Shown in pieces: positions 10,010 to 19,767 of a stretch of DNA of 64,000 bases. The position numbers were made by a program, and so were the translations under genes. Position 1 is the first letter of the stretch. Each line of letters starts with the position of its first letter. A model generated the notes under the pieces. It saw only the letters and a program-made list of their open reading frames with translations, was not told where the DNA came from and did no database searches. Source of the DNA: Atriophallophorus winterbourni (lineage: Eukaryota; Platyhelminthes; Trematoda; Plagiorchiida; Microphallidae); NCBI GenBank assembly GCA_013407085.1, contig JACCGJ010000323.1, forward strand, positions 29,700 through 93,699, read 5' to 3'.

Positions 10010-12606
10010 CTCACCAAACTGGTCTGCTCTAGTTTGACCTGGTGGTCAAACCGCTAGATAATTGTCGCAATTTCACAAAGGCTGCCGAAAACGAATCCAA
10101 ACAATCATTAAAACAAACAATCACAGGACCGATGTAAACCTGACACAGGCGCGTTCGAAAGCAACGAGTTTGAAGTCGGAATTACAAAACATGTTATCTG
10201 ATGTTCATTTTTACAAAATTTGTGGAAAACACGATATGGTCTTGTCCACACAGATCGAACAAAGAAAAGAAAGTCAAAAACGTAAGTTCACCAATTTACT
10301 AACTACAAAAGTTAAATATAGCTCTTTTGTTGACAGTCAGGTAATCTGATAGGCCTGTTCTCGCAGACGGACCAAAGATTAGTGTAAATGGACTTCAGTA
10401 AGAAATTTCTAAAAGCGGAAGATATCATTTCATGTGTAGAATCAACCCTCAACCAGCTATCTGAAAAACAGGCAGATACAATTCGAAACGGTATATCTAG
10501 TGTTATCTAAAATGGATTCACCCTACGCATCTGCCTTGAGCTGCGCAAATAAGAGGGAATAGTGATCACTAAGGCAGACAAAGGAAAGGTAACCGTGATT
10601 CTTTCTAAAAGTGATAATAGGGGTTAGGCTCAGTCGCACCTTGCTGAAGACCCGTATCAGGTTAATGACAACCGTAGATTAACGACGATTATGAAAAACC
10701 GTGAAGGGGTAGTTTCAAGACAACTACGAGGAATTAAGGAAAACCTTGTTCACAGATTATGTTTCATGCTCTACCCAAAATCTGCTCAAACACCCAGGAT
10801 CTATGGACTATTGAAAATACATAAGGTAGGTGTCCCCTTAAGGCCCATCCACAACAAATGATTCGGCTAAGTACCTCACATAGCTGAACAAACCGCTGGT
10901 TATTAACACTAATTCTTTCACTAAAATTCTTTGGATTTTGTTTTTCTTGCTTAAATGCCATAAAAGGATGAGATGATGGTTAGCTTCGACGTGAGCTCTT
11001 CGTTCATGAATGTTGACACAACCAGTGCTTTGGAATTAGCAAGGAAGTCACTCAACTGCGACGCGACCTTGAAGGATAGTACAAACTTGAGTGTAAAACA
11101 AATCATCAATGGTGCATCAATTTGTCTAAATATGAACCACTTTTAATTTAATGGATAGCTATACAAGCAAAACGATGGTTTAGCGATGGGCTCACCTATT
11201 TCTCAGTGCTAGCAAATATGTACAAGGAGCATTTCGATGAGATAGCCTTATAAAACGATGCTTTAAAACCATTCATCACCATCAAGCGTAACATACTAAA
11301 AGCGTTTCATAGTTATTACAATTATTTGAATCCCAATATCCAGGTTGCAAAAGAAACTAAGTATACAGAAGGGACACATCAGTTCTTGAACTGTCTTGCG
11401 CAAAAGGACAATGACATGATAAGAACGACGTTATATCGTAATCCGAAGGACCGAGGTGTAGTTTTAAGTTACACATCTACGCATTCTTAAAGGGCATTTT
11501 AGCCCTTAGCGAAATTTCTGTTCTATAAAATTGAACACCTCTGCAGTGACGCTGCCGATAAGAAACGAGCTCATCAAGAAGTTAATCGTCGACTTGCAGA
11601 TTCCATAGGCTTGTGCGAATAACAATATCTACAAAATCAAGTACAAGGGTTGCCCTGTTTGTTTACATTGGGCAAACGTATAGAGAACCTCTCACTGAGA
11701 TGAACGAACAGAGAAAGCGAATAAGAACACAAACCCGCAATTCGAGTGAATTTTAATCATTGATCCAGGAGTCTACCCTAGCTGAACACGTGCTAGACAC
11801 GGGTCACAGCGTGGATCTTGATAACGTGGAGCTGATAAGAACGGGTGTGAAACCTTATAGGGAAAGACTCGACGATGAAGCAGTTGAAATAACAAAGTCT
11901 GGGACGGTGAACAAGGGGAATGTGGTGGATATCTCCACAATCTGGCGTTCGCTTATGCACTGGATTAGGGTTAGCGTACGTAACCCCTAATGTGGACACT
12001 GATTACGTAAGCAATCGGTCAGTGGAAACTGTTCGCACCTGCACACAAAATAAACAATTAAAGAATCAACGCAGCATGTAGGAGGTTTGTTCAATTGTCT
12101 TGATCTAGCCCATCTTAGGTCACTCACGATTAGTCAAGAAAATGCCGTTTAAACCTGAACTCTGTTCGTACTGACACCATTTGGTCTGACGAAGCTTCGG
12201 TGTCAGAAGCTACATGTTCTCAAAAATCTACTTTAATCGATTCATTGCAAACTTTATTATGATGACTATGGATTCCGAAACGGTCTCCATAATTTTCAGG
12301 TGCTTTGCTGGTTTGGTATTAGCTTTTTACCGTCTGCATCTGATGACGGCAAACAGCTAGTCACCGGTTGCTAGGTATATGTGCGAGGGTGTGAACGACA
12401 CTATTATTTGATCATTTTTAATCGTCTTGAGCTATTGAGCAAGTTTTACTTTAAGCTTTTGTTTATGATCACTCTGATTCGTTTTACGAATCCTATATTA
12501 CAATTACATTCAAGTTTATGAATGGATTTAAATCTATATTGTTGCTTTATTGGGTGGAACGTATTTTGTTTGCTCTAAGTGAGGATTAGTTCAACCCAGA
12601 CTATAG
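10010..12606 (+). pseudogene. Penelope-like retroelement (RT + GIY-YIG), dead
   Basis: Degenerate Penelope-like ORF. RT signatures in order: PRIYGLLKIHKVGVPLRPI at about 10790-10848, SFDVSSSFMNVD at about 10982, QNDGLAMGSPIS at about 11165. The segment expected to carry RYVDD is missing: sequence passes from LKPFIT to IKRN and then to the HQFLNCLAQKD block. The GIY-YIG nuclease follows at about 11620-11990 (YKIKYKGCP, then YIGQTYREPL in the next frame, AEHVLDTGHSVDL). At least ten stops or shifts are visible. Beyond 11990 lies the 3' untranslated part, with a decayed hammerhead at 12333-12375 (CTGATGA kept, GAAA changed to GTCA). Family members prime reverse transcription at cut DNA or chromosome ends and can supply machinery to small non-autonomous repeats. 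Confidence 0.88.
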
Positions 12607-12624
12607 AGTATATGATTAATTTTC

Positions 12625-12800
12625 TTGATCTTGTCTGTCTTATATAACATAGGATTGGTTAAAAAATTTCAATTAAACACAGACCATTTTCGTATCAACA
12701 CCCTTCGTCTGACGGAGTCCATGTTTCAGAAGCGAAACGTTCCCAAAAACCTGCTCTAATAGATTCATTGCAAACTTTCTTTGCATGACTAATAATAAAT
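12625..12800 (+). repeat. Penelope-like 3' region fragment
   Basis: A second, shorter piece of the same 3' untranslated sequence: CTTCGTCTGACGGAGTCC, a CAGAAGCGAAACGTTCCC block and ATTCATTGCAAACTTTC match 12180-12260. Related scraps lie at 26470-26530 and 49900-50160. Confidence 0.65.
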
Positions 12801-12834
12801 CAGTTGTGCGTTATAAGTGCGTGATAGCACATTG

Positions 12835-13150
12835 CAGTGGTCTTTTATTAATCATCATGAAAACTCGACCAGGAATCACTCTCTGATAGTGTATGAAGTT
12901 TTTAGTTCTTCTCTATCTCCTATTCAAAAGTGGCTTTCCAATGTAATGACGTTTACTACTTTTCTACTGTTTCAAGATTCACGGAACATTTTGTTTACTG
13001 TCTCCACCTCATGACGGCAGGCAACCAGAAAACGGTTGAGGAGTTTCAGTGCGAGGACATGTGAGCAGCACGGTTTATTGAACTTGAGCGTTTGACCAGG
13101 AATTACTCTGTGATTCTTCATTTGAACATCCTGGTGCGTTTGGTATTAAA
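12835..13150 (+). repeat. Family A retrozyme-like repeat, tandem
   Basis: GACCAGGAATYACTCT occurs at 12867 and 13094, a period of 227 bp. A hammerhead region lies near 12998-13040 between them; CTGATGA is CTCATGA, so the core is damaged although GAAA is kept. Confidence 0.75.
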
Positions 13151-13668
13151 ACTATTTTTCAAGGGCTTGGAAGTTCTAAAATGAAATATGGACATGTTAA
13201 AATGGCATAACCCATTATTGATTTTGCGTTGTATGCATCAAGTAAGAGCAGTTTATCAGCAGCCCTTTACATCGAAGCAGTAGTCTAATGAATAACAAAG
13301 ATGGACATTTGAACTCACTTTTTGATAAACGAGTTACAAATACCTCTTTCAATAACCATCGCTCATTGTACAACTGTAATGATTTCGTATTAAATAAAAA
13401 CAAAATGACCCTATCAATGACAAAAACATGAACTCCAGGTATTTATTTCGTTTTACTGGACATTGAGCTGACCCTCGAAAAAAATGCTGGCTAGCTAAAA
13501 ATCTGTGAAACCCTACGTAAGTCACGGAATGACGCAGTGTAATCCAGCCACGTGACAGTGCAGTGTGATCGATAATTATGATCGCGTTCAGAGAATTGTA
13601 ATCACTGTTTCAGCACTAATCAATGTTTGCTCGAATCGCATTAAACGACAAACATTTTACCACACACA
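13151..13668. other. Upstream region of serine protease gene
   Basis: No repeat or exon recognised. A CACGTG palindrome lies near 13549, about 120 bp before the start codon; no convincing TATA box was found. Confidence 0.4.
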
Positions 13669-16600
13669 ATGGGATTTTTAAGCTACATTTTTCTGACGTT
13701 GCTCTCCTGGCAAATTGGTATTGCGGACGATGAGTTGCGATATCACATTCAAAAAGGATACGAGGCTATCATTGAGGAATTTCCAAGTATTGTGCTACTT
13801 CTTGGTAAACAGCATCGTTGTACCGGGACGCTGATAGCAAAGAATATGATCTTGACCGCAGGTCACTGTGCATGTGGGGATCCAATGCTGGAGGTTAGTC
13901 AAACTTATTGTGACGCCAACCCCAAACCCATTTCATTGACTTGGTATAACACTTATAATATTAACAATGTAAGTAGCCATACTTGAAAGCCAGTGTATCT
14001 ATATTAATATACAATATCTATAATTGTAAGCAAGTTTCCCATCCATTTTTGTATCATATAGTTAGATAAAAGTTTTCTGACTTTAGTCACAATATAATCT
14101 CGTCGAAGTTTCATGTATTAATTATAGCTATGAAAATAGCATTGCAGTCACTTTGTATTTTTTTTTAACTCCCCTCGCTTACATGGTAATTACACCAGTT
14201 TATTATTGTTTATATTGAATAAAATTAGGTGTATATTGTCTCAAATATCATTTCTCACTTACAAAATCGGTTTCTGGCTCAGCTTAACGTCATTAGCTAC
14301 AGAGAGTAAGATCAGTATCAGTGAGTCTTAAAACAATGAAAAATATAATAAAGTTGTTTAAGCGATATTTGGAGAATATGTTGTTTATATTTGTGACTAC
14401 TTAACTGTGCCAGGCCCATCGCTTAAATAAGAGCGAAACTCGAGTTCAGTACTTCCATTATGGACCGTCGTGATCAACTTTGTGAATAGTTCAATGGGCT
14501 TGGCACGGATGAGTAGTCACAAATATAATAAAGTTGTATTTGAATGCTATTGCTCATTAAACAGTTTTCAATAACTTAATTACCAAGGGTTTGCTGGTGA
14601 AGAACTCACGACGCTTAGAAAAGACTATTGAGGAGTGGGACTCGCACATCCGGTTCATGCACATCACATCTGACTGTTTATGGGATGAGTGTCCGATTGC
14701 TAGATGGCCTCTGACCTTGTTTATTTTTCCCAATACATGCCATGAGGTGTGCAACAGATGAAACGAGTAATACCACTTCGTTCGATTCAAATGTCGGACA
14801 TTCTATCGGTTGGTTTCATTCACAACCTTCGTTTGATTCGCATAACTAAAGACCATTATTCCGATTTCAAGTGAAGCAGTTGTTCATTTCATCGCACATC
14901 CGTGAACTTCAAAGTGCATTTACTTGTGTGATATACTGCGCTCCTCGAATGTAATAAATGGAGTTCAGTACTTGCGAAAAGTTATCAATCTCTTCTACCA
15001 GAATTTTCATAATCAGATAAATGCAATGCCATACAGCCACCAATCCGAATTGCTGGTAGCGGTCTGATTTTTACTGCAGGCTAAGCTAGCATCCTGCTAT
15101 AACAACAATAGCGTTTGTGTACTTCGAATGTGCGATTGTACAGTACGTCTGTGTTGTGCGACTAACACCTTGCTAAATTGATTGGCCACCGGTAGTGAGA
15201 TGCATGCTGAAACACGCTGGAGTCTCAATAGACTCTCTATTCTCTATTTCTTTTCTCATATCTGTCTAGGCCTGGGCAACTTGACAGTAACTTCGCCCAG
15301 TGCGGCACTTTGCCTGGATCAGGCTTGTGTTTTCATAATATACTGCGATATAAACCGTGTAAAGTATCATCTGTAAACTGGGGAAGAGTGAATGCAGTTC
15401 ACGGTCGCTGATTGCCTATCGCTGTCAGCGCTGCAGGAGAGATTGTTCCTCCTGCATCGGACTGTTTAGTTACTCGAAATGCGGCGGAATATGGAACCGT
15501 CATGCACTTGTGATATAAATCCATTGTGGATATCGAACGTAGGAGGCTGACTGCGATGATACGTGGCGTAATTCTTGGATAAAAGTTGTCACACGGAATG
15601 AAGCCATTTCCAGTGTGATTCAATAACAAGGGTATTTGATACTACTGCAGTTTATACCGAAGTGAATGACGTGTACAAATGCTCTTAGTTGCAGTGCAAA
15701 TGAAAGACGAAACAGGTCACCTCTTTACATGAACAATTAGGTTTACATTAGCAACCGGTGTCAGGTGTTATCCGATTCATTATTTTGAAATTGCACGCCA
15801 GGATTGATATGACTGACAACATTCTCCTAGCGAAGTCTATTCTAGATATAAGAGTTATGGTTGAGAAAACATTTTGCTTTACAACAACCACAGGGTCGAA
15901 TTATAGATACAAAAAGCATATACGTATTAATAGTGTGAGTCGGTCCTCATGACTGGGTTAACTAAGAGAAATGATTCCCAAATAGGCGCGGGAAATATCT
16001 AGATGATATGCCGGCTGACCTTAAGGATCCTCCTTCGGTCGATGTGGTCCATGGATGTACATCACAATCGCATGATTTTTCATGTTCTACAGCTTTTTGA
16101 ACGACTAAACAGTCCGATTCGGGAGGAACAATCTCTCCTGCAGCGCTTGCAGCAATAGCCAGAACTCGGTTGTAGGGTATCAGTTGGACGCCGGCGGCGT
16201 GATCTGCGTTCAGCAATCAAGAGCTGTATCTTTTCCTTCTCAGCTTGCGGACGACGCTTTACACAATGCCTCTAATGTTAAAGGTCAAGAGGAAGTTCTT
16301 CCCAACTCACGGGGATCTTGAGGAATAATTTATTTTATTTATACGAAAATATTTTTGTAGCTGCATTTCAAAACGGTTGCTATTGCAGAGTAGCTAGTAA
16401 CAGATTTGAATATTAAATCATCCAGAATTTCTTAAACATTCTATACGTAAATTTCCGTTTGTGGTTAACCTAAATTATTTGGCCGACGTGTCAATTGGCT
16501 CGTAGCTTTCAACAAGTCAACCTACATGGACTACACATAACTTTGGTCATCCATAAGTACCTTGTGTGCTTGACAACGAATCACTATGTGATTCTGTGTT

Positions 16601-18738
16601 TGAACATCGTGGTTCGTTGTACGAACCCTATGCAACAGTGGCATTCAAGTGTAACCTTGTTTACCAATTATCCACTGTTTCAAGTCTCACGGAACCTAAT
16701 CTTACTGTCTCCACCTGATGACGGCAAACAGCCAGTAACCGTTAGTGGAGTGTAATTTCGGGGGATGTGAGCAACACATAACCTTACTTGTATTTAAGTT
16801 TTAAGGAAAACGTGTAAACAAAAACACGAAAAGTATGTTTTCCGAAAAAGAATTTGACGCGAAGCTTCCTTATTACGGAGTACATTAGACTAAGCATTTT
16901 ATTGTGCAAGATTACTGTATTATTATTTTGTTATCCTACGTGTTATAGTTAGTTTTTGTTAGCGTGTTTCGAGTGGCTTGAAAGAATGCAAAGGAATAAT
17001 TTCGGTATCGTTTTGCCGTTATATCACCTCATCCTCAAAAGAGCCACAAAACTGGCAGCATGTACCAGATATTATGTGACAGAACAAAATCCTCACTAGG
17101 CGGAGAACGATGATATCTAATTGATTATTGAGTCTGTAGATAAAAGCACGACATACTCGGATGAGTAAAATAAAGCGTGCATTCAATCAAGTTTTATGGA
17201 TGAGCAGCAGGTCATCAGCATGGCGGACTCCTTGCGGCGTTTACTGTCTTGTGTCATAGCAAGCTTTTCTCACAAAGGATCACAGAAATGATTTTAAAGC
17301 TACCAATCTGCCGTACGTAGAAATCACGCAATTGGATTAAGTCTATGTTTGGTGAAACGCGGACATGCGTCTAATGCGAACAGCTGATTGAAAATTGTTG
17401 ACTGCCAAGTCCAACATGCAGTGTTTACAATGCTCAATATTTTATTAACACTTATACTTTACTACATGGATATATTTTAGCAAATATCGCCCTGGATCAC
17501 AACAACCTGTTGCTTTGGCTTGCTATTTCCGCTCTCTCACACAGACATGCACTCACTACAACTCGTTTCAGGCTGTTTGCACATATCACGAAGGGGCAAT
17601 ACGTTCAGGATCCACCGGCCTCGAAATAGTGGAGAAATGATAAACTAGGTATGAACTTCTAAATCATTGTTGGATCAGGTTAGCACGGCCAAACGTGTGC
17701 GATTAAACCCATGGAACTTAGAACTCAGAAAGTTTTATGGTAGAAAAAGCAGTAAGCTTAACATTAACCATAGGATGGCGAGGTATATGGATTAGAACTA
17801 TAGAATATCTCAAAAATCAATAGGGACAGTCACATACCGCGTGGTTCGTCATATACTCATCGAGTTTAGAATCGAAAACCGCAACAGGTTCCGAGCGTTT
17901 GAAATAAAATATCCGCATGTAAGAACAGGATTCCCATGCTCGTGGATTCAACAAATGTACTTGATCAGGGTGATCGTGCCAGCCTTATCCAACAATAATC
18001 TACAAGTTCACACATCGTTGTTTTATTCCCGACTGATTGCCGCAGTTTCTACAGAGGAATAGCCGATTGTTACCAACCCTGGAAAACTTATCCCCAATCT
18101 CGATTCTTTCAGGCCTACGCTAATGTTACCAATTTCGATCATCGTCGAAATGAAACGGTGCAGATGCGGTCGATCGTGCGTCGTTTCATTCCGCGGTCAT
18201 ACAGAAACGCATGCCGTGTACTATCGACCAACAAACCCAAGAACCATAACAAACTGGGTGGATCTGCGGACATGGCGATCATGATGACGGATCAACCGTT
18301 TGACCTCACCGCCGATTTCGTGGAGATTGCACGGCTGGCATTGGAATCGAGGCACAAATTCGGTGAAAAGATGAACAATACCGAGAAGTTTGACGCGTTT
18401 ATTGTGGGTTTCGGTAGAGATCCCAGTAGTGGAACAAGTGGAATTTTGCGATATGGTAATTCCAATTTATAAATTTCTCATTTGAAGGCTACATCACAAT
18501 ATCCAAATGTCCTTGGTATCTACGCGTGGACACAACCGGGGCATATTGTGCCGATTCCAGTGAGAACGAACAAGCCGCTGAGGTTGGCGACAGCGGTGGT
18601 CCTCTGATTGGAATCGCTGGTCAAGTAATCGGCGTTACATCCATCGCCGTCGGCGGGTGGACAGTTTTCTCTAGTGTCACGACTCACGAAGATTTTATCC
18701 ATCATCACTTGTACGAACGCATCAATGATACGTTGTAA
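13669..18738 (+). CDS. Secreted S1 (chymotrypsin-fold) serine protease
   Basis: Three exons: 13669-13968, 18113-18455, 18488-18738; phases match and give 297 residues. MGFLSYIFLTLLSWQIGIA is a signal peptide, so the product is secreted. Catalytic His66 is in LTAGHC on exon 1, Asp153 in SADMAIMMT on exon 2, Ser250 in VGDSGGPL on exon 3. Cys51/Cys67 give the His-loop disulfide and Cys222/Cys235 the next. Zymogen cleavage before IQKG (residue 27) would replace the usual IVGG. Around the pocket the sequence is AAEVGDSGG: the trypsin Asp189 position is Ala and Cys191 is Glu, so trypsin-like Arg/Lys specificity is not expected. Intron 1 is 4.1 kb and full of repeats; intron 2 is 32 bp. The C-terminal HEDFIHHHLYERINDTL corresponds to the terminal helix. 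Substrate unknown; secreted proteases of this class are common in flukes. Confidence 0.9.
14255..14570 (-). repeat. Diverged family A repeat split by family C insertion
   Basis: 14255-14357 matches the minus-strand family A block (CGGTTTCTGGCT, AGTAAGATCAG, GTGAGTCTTAAAACA). The match resumes after 14537 (TTTGAATGCTATTGCTCA against the family A TTGTATGCCACTGTTG). Between them lies the family C copy at 14358-14520. Confidence 0.55.
14358..14520 (+). repeat. Truncated family C repeat with foldback end
   Basis: The 3' half of family C (AAATAAGAGCGAAACTCGAG onward) lacking CTGATGA. Its first ~33 bp (from about 14389) are the inverted complement of its last ~33 bp (GGGCTTGGCAC...GTAGTCACAAAT). 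The 17-mer AAATATAATAAAGTTGT flanks it at 14341-14357 and 14521-14537 and may be the target duplication, although family C copies end with rather similar AT-rich sequence. Confidence 0.6.
15130..15360 (+). repeat. Unclassified dispersed repeat (family E)
   Basis: Shares CATATCTGTCTAGGCCTGGG, GCGGCACTTTG and GATCAGGCTTGTG with 59440-59700 (same strand) and 60445-60570 (opposite strand). The intact right end in those copies is CATACCATACCATAC, suggesting a non-LTR 3' tail. Confidence 0.6.
15370..15560 (+). mobile_element. RTE-like LINE 3' end with C2H2 finger remnant
   Basis: In one plus-strand frame the sequence reads CQRCRRDCSSCIGLFSYSK, the zinc-finger C-terminus found at 44181-44290 (CQRCGRDCSSRIGLFSH). 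The downstream ATATCGAACGTAGGAGGC corresponds to the family's 3' end, ATCGATCGAAGGAGGCC. Confidence 0.65.
16015..16325 (-). mobile_element. RTE-like LINE 3' end fragment
   Basis: Minus-strand copy of the same LINE terminus as 44118-44390: CATCGACCGAAGGAGG end, C2H2 finger region, and the upstream CGCCGGCGTCCAACTG block. Lies in intron 1 of the serine protease gene. Confidence 0.75.
16530..16790 (+). repeat. Family A retrozyme-like repeat
   Basis: Just over one unit: ACACATAAC occurs at both ends (about 16532 and 16771). Contains ATCACTATGTGATT and TTCGTTGTACGAA palindromes. The hammerhead at about 16700-16745 has intact CTGATGA and helix I (CTCCAC with GTGGAG), but GAAA is GTAA. Confidence 0.8.
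17155..17275 (-). repeat. LINE 3' untranslated fragment
   Basis: Minus-strand piece of the LINE 3' region that also occurs at 26700-26830, 57730-57840 and 61740-61870 (GTCATCAGCATGGC, CCTTGCGGC, ATAGCAAGCTTTTCTC). Confidence 0.65.
17545..17720 (-). repeat. Family B retrozyme-like repeat, decayed
   Basis: CACACAGACA, AGGCTGTTTGCAC and GTTGGATCAGGTTAGCACGGCCAAACGTGTG match family B at 8060-8240. A short inverted piece (GATCAGGGTGATCGTGCCAGCC) lies at about 17960-17985, only ~130 bp before protease exon 2. Confidence 0.65.
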
Positions 18739-19029
18739 ACCTGAAAACCTAAATTATAAAATCTTACAAATACTATGCACTAAAGTCATCAAAGTGTACA
18801 GAAATACCGCTAAATGCTAATTAGGGGTGAATTAGGTTGTTGCAATGGAGAACATAAAATGTCCGTCACTCCTAACTAGATTTTTGTATTCCATAATCAA
18901 ATACAATACCGAATGCTTGAACTATCATCTACTTATGGTGCAGTCAACTTAGTCTTTTTGGAAAAAATGAATAATAGAGCGATGCGTAATGTTTGCGCAT
19001 TCAATATTGTAATATCACATAGTTGTGCC

Positions 19030-19325
19030 TAGAGGACCAAAGTGATGTGTTGCTCACATTCCCCGAAATAACACTCCACTACCGGTTTCTGGCTGTTTGC
19101 CGTCATCAGGTGGAGACAGTAAAATCAGGTTCAGTGAGCCTTGAAACAGTTAAAAAGCGGTTAACAAAGTTAAACTTGTATGCCACTGTTGTTTACCGCT
19201 TTTCCACTGTTTCAAGGCTCACTGAAGCTGATCTTATTGTCTCCACTTGATGACGACAAACAGCCAGAAACGGTAGTGGTGTGTAAGGGATGGGGATGTG
19301 AGCACCACAACACATTGTTTAACTT
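19030..19325. repeat. Palindromic family A repeat
   Basis: The left half is a minus-strand and the right half a plus-strand family A sequence, giving two arms of about 120 bp (19048-19170 and 19193-19318) around a ~22-bp spacer. Each arm carries a hammerhead region; only the left one is intact. Confidence 0.8.
19074..19115 (-). ncRNA. Hammerhead ribozyme, type I (family A)
   Basis: 42 nt on the minus strand: CTCCAC, CTGATGA, CGGC-AAACA-GCCA, GAAA, CCGG, TA before the predicted cut, GTGGAG. Helix I pairs perfectly over 6 bp, helix II over 3 bp (GGC/GCC), and helix III is the minimal self-complementary ACCGGT. All invariant core residues are present. The first helix II position is C-A rather than G-C and the cut triplet is GTA rather than GTC, both expected to slow cleavage. 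Confidence 0.75.
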
Positions 19326-19767
19326 GCGAAAAACTTTTCTTACCTTGTTGTATCACTTTGAAACGTTGCAATGTCAATAAGTACCGCATATGTGACGGTT
19401 TAGAAATTTAACAACCGATTTTAACTGTTTTATACAATCGTCGCGAGATTACGTGCTATCTTCGATGCAATGACTCTTCTACCTTTTCATATACTATAAT
19501 CTCTAACCTAAGCAGTAACAAGGTTTGACCACTTAGACACTCTTTAATATTCTTTTACACATTTGTTGCTCCAACGAAATAACAATGCCTTCATGAATGC
19601 AAATAGATTTGTTTCAGTTTTGTAGTATTTTGTAAGGCAATGCTAGCAAGAAGTAATCGAAAATGTGATTTGATTTTTTGTACCCATATCACGCGGATGT
19701 CAGAGAAATGCAGTCTTGTAATATGTCACGTCCCAGGCGATAGATGTTACAATTTTTTACGTTGAGA

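Noticed and set aside
12817..13014. Small open frame near the Penelope element
   Set aside because: It lies within a family A tandem repeat and shows no protein family features.
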